The notes below the pieces were generated by a model, which had not been told where the DNA came from, made no database searches, and worked only from the letters and a program-made list of their open reading frames with translations. A stretch of 64,000 nt of DNA, from positions 310,001 through 374,000 of the forward strand of contig NZ_QBKQ01000001.1 in NCBI RefSeq assembly GCF_003054225.1. Direction: 5' to 3'. Source of the stretch: Christiangramia gaetbulicola (GTDB lineage: Bacteria > Bacteroidota > Bacteroidia > Flavobacteriales > Flavobacteriaceae). Positions 45,417 through 55,166 of the stretch are shown piece after piece; position 1 is the first letter of the stretch, and every line of letters begins with the position of its first letter. The translations under genes and the position numbers were made by a program.

Positions 45417-45758
45417 CTAAAATCCTTTTAACTGAAGTACCCAGAATCCTATGATTAAAACCAGTGAAACAAACATTCCTCCGAAGATCATGAATAAACC
45501 GCGGTTTTCAACACGCACATTTTGCAGCTCTTCTTCAAGAAATTGTTTTTCGGCCGTTTCCAGTCTTAAGTAATTCTTCACTCCAAGTTTAGAAGCTATT
45601 CTACCTTTTTCGGTGAGACGTATCTGGCCTGCATTGGTGATCCTGATTAATTCGTTCTCGCGTAGGGTATTAATAAATCCTATGGAAGTCATTTCTCTTA
45701 AGTCTGACACCATCATTCCTTCTGAAAATTGAGCAGTCGCTCTTTCTAGTGTTTCCAT
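45417..45758 (-). CDS. Uncharacterised winged-helix-like membrane protein
   Basis: 113 residues: an N-terminal part (about 1-65) reads as a short winged-helix/MarR-like fold (LRENELIRITNAGQIRLTEK), followed by a coiled segment (about 65-85) and a single C-terminal transmembrane helix (about 88-110). Likely tail-anchored. No function can be assigned. Confidence 0.65.
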   Translation of the reverse strand: METLERATAQFSEGMMVSDLREMTSIGFINTLRENELIRITNAGQIRLTEKGRIASKLGVKNYLRLETAEKQFLEEELQNVRVENRGLFMIFGGMFVSLVLIIGFWVLQLKGF

Positions 45759-45894
45759 ATTAACATTTAATTAACTTTGAACTAACTCTAATTAACAAAA
45801 TATTTTGAATTAATTTTAGTTAAATTTTAAATGTAATATCAACATTTTATCAACCGTTGTTAATAAAATGCAGAATCCCAGATCTTAAGGCCAA

Positions 45895-46350
45895 TTATTC
45901 AAGCACTCTTTTAAATATATAACGAGTAATAAAAATTCCATTTTCGTCCTCACTCCCGCTATAACTCTCCACACCGCTATTCACAAAGGCCAGTTCCCAG
46001 CCTTCGGCGGCAAGCGAATTGATCTTAGAAGTCACTACGGCATCATTGGCCGCAATGTTCTGGAAGCGTATTCCGCCAACATTAAAGAAGTTCAATAATT
46101 TGGTCTCGTCAAAGTTTTTTACCCTGATCTCCCCACGGTCAGATTTATTTCTTTCATTATCCTGCTCGGTTCTTCTCGTGGTAAATTCTTTAAAATCACG
46201 ATCTTCTTCGGCACTAATCATCCTGGACCTTCCAATCCCGCTTGGGATTATAGATTCAATGACCGTAACCGTTTTATACTCCCAGGTTTGTCCCATCACA
46301 GTACTTCCACAGATCACAAGAAATACTAAGGTAAGTATGAATTTATTCAT
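45895..46350 (-). CDS. Secreted DUF4177-like protein
   Basis: 151 residues after choosing the ATG at 46350 that starts the signal peptide (MNKFILTLVFLVICGSTVMG). The mature part contains WEYKTVTVIE and, near the end, INSLAAEGWELAFVNSGVE, the hallmark of DUF4177-like proteins (a tryptophan in a GWEL block). Middle region is charged and likely flexible. No enzymatic role is known. Confidence 0.75.
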   Translation of the reverse strand: MNKFILTLVFLVICGSTVMGQTWEYKTVTVIESIIPSGIGRSRMISAEEDRDFKEFTTRRTEQDNERNKSDRGEIRVKNFDETKLLNFFNVGGIRFQNIAANDAVVTSKINSLAAEGWELAFVNSGVESYSGSEDENGIFITRYIFKRVLE

Positions 46351-46479
46351 GATTAGATGTTTAAAAATGTAGATCAAAATAAGCTAAAAACTAAATTCAT
46401 AATATTTTTATTATGAAATAATTAACCAATAGAATCCTAGGTATATGGATGATGTGGACCTGGTGCAGTTTATATAGGC

Positions 46480-46513
46480 AAAAAAAAGAGCTCCCTGGGG
46501 AAGCTCCTTTTTT
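46480..46513 (-). terminator. Intrinsic terminator of the metalloprotease gene
   Basis: Hairpin with GAGCT/AGCTC arms and CCC/GGG core, A-tract on the plus strand, giving a U-tract in the minus-strand RNA. Confidence 0.7.
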
Positions 46514-46531
46514 GTCTGTTTATAGTTGTAA

Positions 46532-48970
46532 TTATGCCTCGTTCAAAATGGCGTCATCTATCCTGGCAATAAGGTCATCCCAGTGATATCTGGTAAGATC
46601 GTGATTTGTTCTGTTCTTACGTCTGCTAATATCAGATTTCAGCTTTATCAATTCACCACGCATCAAAGCCATAATATCAGATTTAAGGATCTCGTCGTTC
46701 TCCCTTTCATCCAGTTCTTTCACGTAAGACGCCGCAAGATCAACATAGGATCTTTGCAGGTTCCTTTTATAGCTATTGGTTTTAGCTGAATTATATAATT
46801 CGCTGAAAATCCCTTTTCTAAGATCGTTCATCATCTCGATAACCGAATACGCTTTAATCCCTTCAGTTTCTTCAGCGGCGATCATTCGCACCAACCTGTC
46901 TTTTTCCAGTAAATTTTCGAGTGCCCTGGTTTGTAAAGATTGAATTCTATCTACCGCTTTCGTAGATTCTATTCTGCTTAAAAGATCCTGGTCCAGCATC
47001 CATTGCGGAGTGGTGAAGGCTTCTTTATTCAGAAACTCAACGGCTTCTTCCTGGATTTTTGCAGGAACAGGTTCGTAGATAGCTCCAGATTGATCTGATG
47101 TCTTACGGGTCTCATATACACCACCAACGTTGGTCACCACATGAGAAATATAACCTCTCCACATATAACTCAGTTCACGGTATACCTCATCAAGGTCTTC
47201 ATAACCTTCCCCCTCTTTAGAGGTCCACGCCACTAAATTAGGCACCACCTTCTTTAAATTTGCTATACCATATGCACTGGCCTTTACCTGATCATCGCCC
47301 AGGCTTTCCCTTTGAGATTGCGGGTCGGCACCGCTATAACCGTTACCGAATTCGTAGATCGGGTCACCGGCCTTAGCCAGGATCCACTCATCCAGCGTCT
47401 CTTTTTCATCCTGAGCAGAATTCGCTTCAGGCAGATACCTGTATCCCCAGTTGATAGCATACAGATCGTAAGGCCCCATCATCCTGATGTATCTTACATC
47501 CTCGTCACCAGGTTGAGCTACATAATTTACCCGGGCATAATCCATGATAGAAGGAGTAAGCCCATATTTCTTAGTGAATTCTGCAGACCTCAGCGAATCT
47601 GTAGGATAAGCGGAACTTGCTTTCATATTATGCGGTAAACCCAAAGCATGTCCCACCTCATGGGCGATGACCATGCGCATCATTTCCCCAATTTCTTCTT
47701 CAGGAGTATTCAAAGTTCTTGCCTTAGGATTTTGTGCCCCGGCTTCTATCATAAACCTGTTTCGATAAGATCTAAGGTGGTTATGATACCAGATAATATC
47801 GCTTTCTATAATCTCCCCGGTACGAGGATCGGTCACAGAAGGCCCCACGGCATTACGAGTAGTGCTTGCAACATATCGAACTACCGAGTAGCGTACATCT
47901 TCCGGACTGAATTCCGGATCCTCTTCTTTAGACGGCGGATCTTTAGCGATGATCGCGTTCTTGAATCCCGCTTCCTCGAAAGCCACATTCCAGTCTTCTA
48001 TACCCTGCTTAAAATAAGGCCTCCATTTTTCAGGAGTAGCCGGGTCCAGGTAATAAACAATTGGATCTACCGGTTCTACCAGTTCTCCCCTTTTATATGC
48101 TTCGATATCTTTAGGTACCAGTTTCCAGCGACGAATGATCTCATAATCATCGGCTTTAAGCTCTTCCGAATTATAATCATACTTATCTATAGTAAACCAA
48201 CCCACGCGATAATCGGCAAGGCGGGGCTGCATTTTATTTTCTGGTAACAGGATCATGGATTGATTAAGAAGCATGGAAATAGTACCGGCCTGGTCTCTCT
48301 CTGGTGGTTCTTCTGCCTCGTAGGTCATCACATGTTTTACCTCGATATTTTTAGGATAGGAATGGGCAGACTCAATATACGACCTGCTTTTATCCAGCTT
48401 TTTCACTTTATACCTTTTCCTAAGTCTTGAAGAAATCCCGTTAATGGCATCCACTTCATTTTCGAACAGGCCGCTGGCATCTATAACCACGCTGGTAGAA
48501 TCTGCATTCATCGCTTCAATCTTCGCGCTAAAAAGGATCGGGAAAAAGTTATTCGCCTGCACCGACTTATAGATCGGGGATTCTTCTTCGCTCTGGTTTT
48601 CGAAACTGATGACCTTCATATCCACATTTCCGTTCCTTTTCACCCATCTCACCACCTGCTCATTCACCTTGGAACCTGCATTTACATAGCCTCCGCCAAA
48701 TCCTGATGGCACGCCGGCGATGCGGCTTACCAACAGCATATCCTTTTCAAAAAGAGATACCGGGATCTCGAAATAGAGTTTATCGTCAACAAAATGCGTA
48801 GTAAAAAGACCTTCGTCACTTTTAGCATCAGAGGTGATCACCTCGTCATAATTCTTGAGATCTGATTTCTTTTTTGGTTTTTCCGGAGCTGCTTCGGCAA
48901 CCGGCTGGGAAGTCTTGCAACCAACACTTAGAACTGCCAGCGAACCGAATAGTAATATTTTTTTGATCAT
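46532..48970 (-). CDS. Secreted zinc metalloprotease, DUF5117/DUF4953 type
   Basis: 812 residues with a lipoprotein signal (FGSLAVLSVGC). The active site is IAHEVGHALGLPHNMKASSAY (HExxHxxGLxHN, metzincin-like, from about residue 410). Bacteroidota members carry DUF5118/DUF5117/DUF4953 domains and this one has the same length. Preceding the active site, ETPxxW-type stretches (DPATPEKWRPYFKQGIEDWN) are visible. It is anchored outside the cytoplasm, and may process proteins at the cell surface; the substrate is unknown. ATG 48970 chosen for the signal peptide; an upstream in-frame start would add 12 residues. Confidence 0.91.
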   Translation of the reverse strand: MIKKILLFGSLAVLSVGCKTSQPVAEAAPEKPKKKSDLKNYDEVITSDAKSDEGLFTTHFVDDKLYFEIPVSLFEKDMLLVSRIAGVPSGFGGGYVNAGSKVNEQVVRWVKRNGNVDMKVISFENQSEEESPIYKSVQANNFFPILFSAKIEAMNADSTSVVIDASGLFENEVDAINGISSRLRKRYKVKKLDKSRSYIESAHSYPKNIEVKHVMTYEAEEPPERDQAGTISMLLNQSMILLPENKMQPRLADYRVGWFTIDKYDYNSEELKADDYEIIRRWKLVPKDIEAYKRGELVEPVDPIVYYLDPATPEKWRPYFKQGIEDWNVAFEEAGFKNAIIAKDPPSKEEDPEFSPEDVRYSVVRYVASTTRNAVGPSVTDPRTGEIIESDIIWYHNHLRSYRNRFMIEAGAQNPKARTLNTPEEEIGEMMRMVIAHEVGHALGLPHNMKASSAYPTDSLRSAEFTKKYGLTPSIMDYARVNYVAQPGDEDVRYIRMMGPYDLYAINWGYRYLPEANSAQDEKETLDEWILAKAGDPIYEFGNGYSGADPQSQRESLGDDQVKASAYGIANLKKVVPNLVAWTSKEGEGYEDLDEVYRELSYMWRGYISHVVTNVGGVYETRKTSDQSGAIYEPVPAKIQEEAVEFLNKEAFTTPQWMLDQDLLSRIESTKAVDRIQSLQTRALENLLEKDRLVRMIAAEETEGIKAYSVIEMMNDLRKGIFSELYNSAKTNSYKRNLQRSYVDLAASYVKELDERENDEILKSDIMALMRGELIKLKSDISRRKNRTNHDLTRYHWDDLIARIDDAILNEA

Positions 48971-49116
48971 TGAAATTAATTTTGCTTCCGAAGATAATGA
49001 AAGCAAGGCAAAAGCTAAAAACCAAATCCCTGATCAAAACTGCCTTACAGAAAACATGACTTTTCAATTTGTATGGTTACATGATATACATCATTTTTTT
49101 GAAGCGAAACACCCGC

Positions 49117-49124
49117 TAATTTTG
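49117..49124 (+). promoter_or_regulatory. Candidate -7 element for the tandem Usp gene
   Basis: TAATTTTG, 54 bases before the ATG at 49179; a T-rich TTTG at 49098-49101 is 15 bases upstream, shorter than usual spacing. Confidence 0.45.
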
Positions 49125-49178
49125 TAGTTGAATTATTAGATCATTGAAGGGTATTAATTCTTTTTAAGCTATAAAATC

Positions 49179-50027
49179 ATGAAAAATATCTTAATAGCAA
49201 CCGATTTTTCCAAAGAGGCCTATTGTGCTCTTTATTACGCGACCCGCCTGTTTCAGGAGGAGAACACGACCTTCTATATCGCGAATTTCTTTGGAGAAAA
49301 AATACATGCTTCAGTTTACAGTTTAGTTAACGAGGAACAATTCAGTAAAATTCCCAGGCTTAAACAGGATTCAGAAATAGCCTGCCATGAAATCTTTCAT
49401 CATATTGTAAGGGATACAGGCCTTAAAGGTGATAAGTTTCAGCTAATAAGTTCTGAACAGAAATTAGTAGATGGTTTACAGGACGTTATTGATAGCAAGG
49501 ATATCGATGTGGTGGTAATGGGAACCAAAGATCATAAGGGAACTTTAAGCAGTATAGCCGGAACCAATACCACCAGGGTTATTAACAAAGCTCTGAATGT
49601 ACCCGTATTGATCGTTCCTAGAGAGCTTGAATTTATTCCTCCTAAACATATTGCCTTCGCCAGTGAACTCATCTTCGAATTTAATTTCGAGGCAATGAAT
49701 ATTCTTAAAAAAATAGCGCAAAGTTTTAGGTCTGAAATTACAGTGATCCATGACGGGGAGGAAACCCAGACCACAAAGAGACAGTGGCATAATTATAATG
49801 CCTTTAAGGAATATATGGACGGGGTTCCTGTCTCACTGGAATTTTCTTCCAGCCATATCGAGGTTTCCAGGTCTATAGCTGAATTTATTAAGCATAATAA
49901 GATCGATATGCTATGTATGGAATACTTCAAACATTCAGCGCCAGGAAAAATATTCCGGGAACCGGTAGTTGAAAAAATAGACCGGCATTTATCATTCCCA
50001 TTCCTTATACTTCCGGCAAAATCCTGA
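49179..50027 (+). CDS. Tandem universal stress protein
   Basis: Two Usp domains in 282 residues. The first has MKNILIATDFSKEA and VVMGTKDHKGTLSS followed by NVPVLIVP. The second (about 150-282) has a reduced first strand (PPKHIAFASEL) and ends FPFLILPAKS without the nucleotide glycine motif. Domain 1 keeps G-x2-x-x-G-like spacing only in part (GTKDHKGTLSSIAGTNT). Cytoplasmic stress-related role is inferred. Single gene with its own terminator. Confidence 0.88.
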   Translation: MKNILIATDFSKEAYCALYYATRLFQEENTTFYIANFFGEKIHASVYSLVNEEQFSKIPRLKQDSEIACHEIFHHIVRDTGLKGDKFQLISSEQKLVDGLQDVIDSKDIDVVVMGTKDHKGTLSSIAGTNTTRVINKALNVPVLIVPRELEFIPPKHIAFASELIFEFNFEAMNILKKIAQSFRSEITVIHDGEETQTTKRQWHNYNAFKEYMDGVPVSLEFSSSHIEVSRSIAEFIKHNKIDMLCMEYFKHSAPGKIFREPVVEKIDRHLSFPFLILPAKS

Positions 50028-50049
50028 TAGGCCAAAAAGCCGGAATTAT

Positions 50050-50092
50050 TCAAATCTTCCCGAAACCAATTCGGGAAGATTTTTTTCTTTTA
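50050..50092 (+). terminator. Intrinsic terminator after the tandem Usp gene
   Basis: Stem AAATCTTCCCGAA / TTCGGGAAGATTT with loop of 5 and T-rich tail. Confidence 0.92.
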
Positions 50093-50164
50093 CAGAAACC
50101 TGGTCTATTTTAAAATAAGGATATTGTGAAATGAAATTTTAAAATCTGGAAAACCGAAGTGTGA

Positions 50165-50878
50165 ATGAAATATTTAGGAGTAGATGGTTGTAAAGGAGGC
50201 TGGATCTCTGCATGCTATGGATCTGGAGAGATTTTAATTTTCAGGAACATAGAGGAACTGGTTTCTCATTACCAGGATGAGTTCTTAATGTTCGTAGATA
50301 TCCCAATTGGCCTGGCGAGTGCAAAAAATAAAAAACGCAATTGCGAAAAAGAAGCCAGGAAATTACTTTCAGCCAAAAGAAAGTCCAGCATATTTCCCGT
50401 ACCCTGTTGGGAAAGCCTGGAAGGGCAGAATTATGAAGACGCTAAAGGCATCAACCGAAAAGTTCTTGGTTGCGGGATCTCCAAACAAACATGGTTCATC
50501 ATGCCTAAGATCAAAGAGGTAAACAGTTTATTGATCGATAATAGATCGCTGCAGTCGGTAATAAAGGAGTCCCACCCGGAGATCTCTTTTAAGTATTTAA
50601 ATTTGGGTATTCCTTTGGGGCATTCTAAAAAGACAGAGAAAGGAATTATAGAAAGGTTAGAAATCCTGACGAAGTATAAACAAAGCTCTCCGGCTATATT
50701 TCATAAGGCACTGCAAACCTATAGAAAAAAAGAGGTAGCGAAAGACGATATCCTGGATGCACTTTGCCTTTCTGTTACTGCTGAACTTTCTGAAAAATAT
50801 GGTCGTAGCGTTCCCCTTCGCCCTATGACCGACGAATTCGGAATTGAGATGGCTATAAATTATGCTACCGGGTTGTAA
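50165..50878 (+). CDS. DUF429 family protein (RNase-H-like fold)
   Basis: 237 residues. The N-terminal YLGVDGCKGGWISA and the central MFVDIPIGL give two acidic residues of a possible RNase H-like site. ESHPEISFKYLN and DDILDALCLSVTAEL near the C-terminus are typical DUF429 motifs. The family lacks a proven activity; nuclease or nucleotide-binding function is suggested by fold only. Monocistronic; a hairpin terminator lies between it and convergent katG. Confidence 0.82.
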   Translation: MKYLGVDGCKGGWISACYGSGEILIFRNIEELVSHYQDEFLMFVDIPIGLASAKNKKRNCEKEARKLLSAKRKSSIFPVPCWESLEGQNYEDAKGINRKVLGCGISKQTWFIMPKIKEVNSLLIDNRSLQSVIKESHPEISFKYLNLGIPLGHSKKTEKGIIERLEILTKYKQSSPAIFHKALQTYRKKEVAKDDILDALCLSVTAELSEKYGRSVPLRPMTDEFGIEMAINYATGL

Positions 50879-50894
50879 CAGCTTAAAGCGATTA

Positions 50895-50938
50895 CAAAAA
50901 AATACCCGGTATCTTTTTAATGATACCGGGCATTTAAA
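50895..50938. terminator. Bidirectional hairpin between DUF429 gene and katG
   Basis: CCCGGTATC / GATACCGGG with 8-base loop; the T-rich side on the minus strand suits katG. Confidence 0.75.
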
Positions 50939-50958
50939 TTATGGTTAGATGAAGTTAT

Positions 50959-53256
50959 CTACTCGTCTTTAACGTCGTATCTATCCAGCATCATCACTTT
51001 ATCCCATGCTTTCACAAAATCCTTTACAAAACGCTCTTTTCCGTCTTCAGCTCCATACACCTCGGCGATATTGCGCAATTGTGCGTTAGAACCAAAAATA
51101 AGATCACAACGGGTTGCGGTAAATCTTGTATTGCCGGTCTCACGATCTTTAATATTGAAAAGCATTTTTTTGTCATCCTGCGGAACCCACTCATAGTCCA
51201 TACTCAATAGTACTTTAAAGAAATCATTGGTTAAAGTTCCCGGGCGATTGGTGAAAACTCCATGTTTAGAATGATCAAAATTCTGATCCAGTACTCTAAG
51301 ACCACCAGTAAGAACGGTCCATTCTGGCGCACTTAGCGTAAGCAACTGTGCCCGGTCCAGGAAAATTCTTTCGGGAGGTATATGATATCCCACTTTATCA
51401 TTGTGGTAATTCTTAAATCCGTCAGACACTGGTTTCAGCCAGTCAAAGCTTTCCACATCTGTCTGTTCCTGGGTTGCATCTGTACGGCCCGGAGTAAAAG
51501 GCACATTCACGTTGAAACCAGCATCTTTAGCTGCTTTTTCAATCGCGACACAACCTCCAAGAACCACAAGGTCTGCCAGGGAAACTTTTTTGTTACCAGA
51601 TTGTTTTCCGTTGAAATCCTCTTTAATTGTTTTCAGGCTATGCAGAACTTTATTCAGTTCTTCCGGCCGGTTAAGATCCCAGTTATTCTGAGGCTCCAGG
51701 GCGATACGCGCACCATTGGCACCACCACGCTTATCTGAATGACGGTAAATAGCCGCGGAAGACCAGGCTGCGGAAACCAAAGCAGAAACCGAAAGGTCGG
51801 TGTCAAGGATACTTTGTTTCAGGCCAGCGATATCGGCTTCCCCGATAAGCTCACCTTCTCTTTTTGGAACAGGATCCTGCCAGATAAGATCTTCTTCCGG
51901 CACTTCCGGTCCTAAATACCGATCTTTTGGTCCCATATCCCTGTGCGTTAATTTGTACCAGGCTTTAGCAAAGGCATCGGTGAAATAATCGAAATCATTC
52001 AAAAATTTCTCGCATACTTCGCGGTAAGCCGGATCCTGCTTTAAAGCGATATCTGAGGTCATCATCATTAGATCGTTCATCTTTCCTTCCTCGTGAGCAT
52101 CGGGTGTTTTTGGAGCGTTTGGATCTACTGGAGTCCACTGAATTGCGCCAGCAGGACTTTCCGTCTTTTTCCATTCAAATTTGAAAAGGTTGATCAGGTA
52201 ATTATTATCCCAATTTGTAGGATCTGGCGTCCAGGAACCTTCAATACCATTGGTCATGGTATATTTTCCAAAACCTGTTCCTTTGGGATTCTGCCAGCCC
52301 ATGCCCATTGCTTCCAAAGGCGCAGCTTCCGGGGCAGGGCCAATTTCTTCTGCACTTACCATTCCGTGGCTTTTTCCGAAGGCATGTCCACCAGCGATCA
52401 ATGCTACCGTCTCTTCATCGTTCATCGCCATGCGCTTAAAAGATTCGCGTATAGCCTTAGCGGAATCCAGAGGTTCACCATTCCCTCCCGGACCTTCAGG
52501 GTTCACATAGATCAAAGCCTGGTGAGTCGCTGCTAAGGGATTTTCCAGGTCACGGTTGGGATCTGAAGGTTCTCCTTTCCAACGCAGAGTCTGGGTTACC
52601 ATTTCTTCCGGATGACCGTCGTAATATTCTCCAACATTAGATTCTTTAAAAGGCTTACCATTCCAGAATTCCGGTCCCCAGTAAGTACTGCGATCTGGTT
52701 CCCAGGCATCGCGACGCCCGCCACCAAAACCAAAAGTTGGGAAATTCATGATCTCCAGAGCACAATTCCCGGTAAGCACAATAAGGTCTGCCCAGGAAAG
52801 AGAAGCTCCATATTTTTGTTTTATAGGCCAGATAAGTCTTCGGGATTTATCGATATTCCCGTTATCCCACCATGAATTAAGCGGGGCAAAACGCTGCATG
52901 GCCTGTCCTGCACCTCCACGACCATCGGCGATACGGTAAGTACCGGCTGAGTGCCAGGCCATACGAATCATTTGCGGACCGTAATTGTTATAATCTGCCG
53001 GCCACCAGTCTTTAGAATCTACCAGTAATGCCTTTATTTCTTTTTTAAGTTCCTGAAGATCGATCTTATTGAAAGCCTCCTTATAATTTACATCGCTCAA
53101 AGGGTTAGATGCCGGATGTTCCTGATGCAGTAATTCTACCTGTAAACGGTTAGGCCACCAGTCGTCTATTTGCGGTGAAGTTCCAATTGCCCCGCCTACC
53201 CTGGTGCCTCTAAAAGGACACTGGGCCAGGTTTTCTGGATTATCCATGTTTTTCAT
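50959..53256 (-). CDS. katG: Catalase-peroxidase KatG
   Basis: Haem enzyme (765 residues) that removes H2O2 by catalase and peroxidase activity. The distal site [10 protein letters not shown] (Arg-Trp-His) and the Met-Tyr-Trp crosslink residues (Trp in that motif, Tyr in [10 protein letters not shown], Met in RMAMNDEET) are all there. The proximal haem ligand is in [12 protein letters not shown]. The C-terminal non-haem half (about 435-765) is complete. The ATG at 53256 adds three residues before a second possible ATG. No regulator gene adjoins it; oxidative-stress control is expected but not visible. Confidence 0.98.
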   Translation of the reverse strand: MKNMDNPENLAQCPFRGTRVGGAIGTSPQIDDWWPNRLQVELLHQEHPASNPLSDVNYKEAFNKIDLQELKKEIKALLVDSKDWWPADYNNYGPQMIRMAWHSAGTYRIADGRGGAGQAMQRFAPLNSWWDNGNIDKSRRLIWPIKQKYGASLSWADLIVLTGNCALEIMNFPTFGFGGGRRDAWEPDRSTYWGPEFWNGKPFKESNVGEYYDGHPEEMVTQTLRWKGEPSDPNRDLENPLAATHQALIYVNPEGPGGNGEPLDSAKAIRESFKRMAMNDEETVALIAGGHAFGKSHGMVSAEEIGPAPEAAPLEAMGMGWQNPKGTGFGKYTMTNGIEGSWTPDPTNWDNNYLINLFKFEWKKTESPAGAIQWTPVDPNAPKTPDAHEEGKMNDLMMMTSDIALKQDPAYREVCEKFLNDFDYFTDAFAKAWYKLTHRDMGPKDRYLGPEVPEEDLIWQDPVPKREGELIGEADIAGLKQSILDTDLSVSALVSAAWSSAAIYRHSDKRGGANGARIALEPQNNWDLNRPEELNKVLHSLKTIKEDFNGKQSGNKKVSLADLVVLGGCVAIEKAAKDAGFNVNVPFTPGRTDATQEQTDVESFDWLKPVSDGFKNYHNDKVGYHIPPERIFLDRAQLLTLSAPEWTVLTGGLRVLDQNFDHSKHGVFTNRPGTLTNDFFKVLLSMDYEWVPQDDKKMLFNIKDRETGNTRFTATRCDLIFGSNAQLRNIAEVYGAEDGKERFVKDFVKAWDKVMMLDRYDVKDE

Positions 53257-53563
53257 AATAATAAGATATTGTTGGGTTAAAAAATGAGTTTAATGTTGCC
53301 TGGCTAGTATTTTTCCAGGTTAAAAAATTTCAGAAATAAGTCTGAAAAACCAGCCTGATGATTCCAATATCGAAGAGAAGTATGGATACTTTATTTAACG
53401 GATATTGAAATTAAAGAAGAAAAATATAGTCGTTGGTTAAAAATTAATTTTGAATGCAGAATTTAGGAAGATACTGCTGAATAATCGGTGAACTCTCGTT
53501 AAACTTTCTTTAAAATATGATGAAAGCTCCCTCTCCCATTCGGTTTTTTATGAATTTGAATAT

Positions 53564-53683
53564 TTAAAGCTGGTCGTAAACCAGTTTAATAAAGTAGCCA
53601 TTCAGAAACTACTCGGTATCTATTTTACTTCGCAGGATCACTGCTTTGGCTGAACCTGCAATAAGAATCATCGAAAATGATCC
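53564..53683 (-). pseudogene. Decayed 3' fragment of a second saccharopine-dehydrogenase-like gene
   Basis: Reading the minus strand gives SAKAVILRSKIDTE, then a TAG stop, then FLNGYFIKLVYDQL and TAA. The intact neighbour (55167-56315) ends DSAKGVILQSKIETE, K, FLKGYFIKPVYGDVDL. About two thirds of the 37 aligned positions are identical with no frameshift, and the stop replaces a lysine codon (AAG or AAA to TAG). Upstream of about 53683 homology stops, so only the last ~40 codons survive. It lies in the 554-base gap between katG and the esterase gene and has no start codon context. A chance match of this length is very unlikely. Confidence 0.82.
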
Positions 53684-53721
53684 CGCCTTCAGAATTAAGA
53701 GAACAATACTTCTGCTTTTCC

Positions 53722-53770
53722 AGAAAAAATAAATTGGGTTAATGATTACTGCTAAGCATTAACCCAATCT
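53722..53770 (-). terminator. Intrinsic terminator after the esterase gene
   Basis: Perfect 12-bp stem ATTGGGTTAATG (53733-53744) / CATTAACCCAAT (53757-53768), T-rich run on the minus strand. Confidence 0.85.
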
Positions 53771-53810
53771 ACTTCAGCTTCAAAATTTCAATTCTATTTT
53801 ACCGAATGGC

Positions 53811-54980
53811 TTATTCCATATTATTTGAAAAAAACTCCAGAGCTCTCGCTAATCTTTCAAACATATGAGTGTGATGTCCACCTTCATAAGTTTCAAAAGT
53901 ATAATCTACATTATAATAATCCATTTTTGCCAGTACCGGTTGATGCGCAAGGTTTGTACCTAGTTCATCATAAATACCTACATCCAGGTAAATACCGTCT
54001 AGTGATTTGAAATCTGCATTATAATAGTCTAATAAATTAAACACATCATTCTGGTACCATAGCGCGATAACTTCTGGAACCGGATATAAATTCCCATCTT
54101 CTCCAAACTCTAAAGGCAGATCTACATAAAAAGGCGGATTGTGTAGGTTTGGTGACCAGGCTGCGCTAAAAGCATACAGAGCACTGGTGAAAAATTTAGC
54201 AGGATCAGGTCCATTAAAACCATCCGGATTTTCCTGTTTAATAACATCAGACAGGGAGAACAAAGCATCTACGAATAATAATCCGCTATGGCTGGCCACG
54301 GTTCCAAAGACATCTGGGTGTAACATACCAAACTTAAAAGCGGCGTATCCACCCTGGGAATGACCAATAACGGCACGACCTGATGGGTCTGCTATGGTAT
54401 TGTAATGTGAGTCCATATACTCAACCAGGTCATTAACAATAAAGTCTTCAAAATTTCCATTAAGAGTAGAATTCGAATACATACTAAAACCATATGGCTC
54501 TGTGGCCGCATTAGGCATCACTATGATCATGGGCTCTATAATACCATCGTTAATGAGACCGTCTATCCAAAGCCTGAATCCTTCTTCTGGGAAATCTGGT
54601 ACTTGAGTCCAGAGAGGATGTGGACTTATAAAATCAATGAACAGTTGTTTATCTATGAACGCTTTTTCTGAAAAAGGCTCCCCATGTAACAGGTAGACTA
54701 CAGGATATTGCTGATCTCCATTTTTCGCATATCCCGGAGGAGTATATATCTGCAGCTTTCTTGTAAAGGTATTGCCTATAAAATTACCTTTGAGAGCACC
54801 GCTATTAACTACTTTGTTTTGCAGTTTGCTCTCAACAAATCCTTCACTATCCTCAACTCTATTATAGTTGAGTTCTACAGCTTCCTGGTTGATCCACTCT
54901 TCTTCTACGGGATCCTTTTCACATGCCGTGAAAATCAATAAAAACCAGAAGCTCAACAATACTAATCTTGAAATTTTCAT
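53811..54980 (-). CDS. Esterase-D-like alpha/beta hydrolase lipoprotein
   Basis: 389 residues. Lipoprotein signal ends FTAC (Cys about residue 20). The esterase/D-type fold has VYLLHGEPF (oxyanion), the nucleophile in VIGHSQGGYAAFK, acid DVGIYDELG region and histidine GGHHTHMF. Matches Esterase PF00756-type (feruloyl/acetyl esterases, S-formylglutathione hydrolase relatives). As a surface lipoprotein it may act on plant or algal polysaccharide esters; substrate unknown. It is flanked on one side by the pseudogene fragment and on the other by the related intact dehydrogenase gene. Confidence 0.87.
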   Translation of the reverse strand: MKISRLVLLSFWFLLIFTACEKDPVEEEWINQEAVELNYNRVEDSEGFVESKLQNKVVNSGALKGNFIGNTFTRKLQIYTPPGYAKNGDQQYPVVYLLHGEPFSEKAFIDKQLFIDFISPHPLWTQVPDFPEEGFRLWIDGLINDGIIEPMIIVMPNAATEPYGFSMYSNSTLNGNFEDFIVNDLVEYMDSHYNTIADPSGRAVIGHSQGGYAAFKFGMLHPDVFGTVASHSGLLFVDALFSLSDVIKQENPDGFNGPDPAKFFTSALYAFSAAWSPNLHNPPFYVDLPLEFGEDGNLYPVPEVIALWYQNDVFNLLDYYNADFKSLDGIYLDVGIYDELGTNLAHQPVLAKMDYYNVDYTFETYEGGHHTHMFERLARALEFFSNNME

Positions 54981-55166
54981 TACCTAAAATTTTAATTTAT
55001 AATTTCAGTTAAAAAATTCCGTAGCACCGAGTTAAGCCCTGGCAATTATGATTTAGTAACCTCTAAAAATAATATACACAGGTATCTTTTTCAATGACAT
55101 ATATCATACTCTCAAAGAAAAAATAGTAGAAGATTTTTTATAAATGATACTTAAGTGAGACTATAA

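Noticed and set aside
47648-48247. Long open frame antisense to the metalloprotease gene
   Set aside because: A shadow of the real coding strand; composition is Phe/Arg/Ile-rich and without domain signature.
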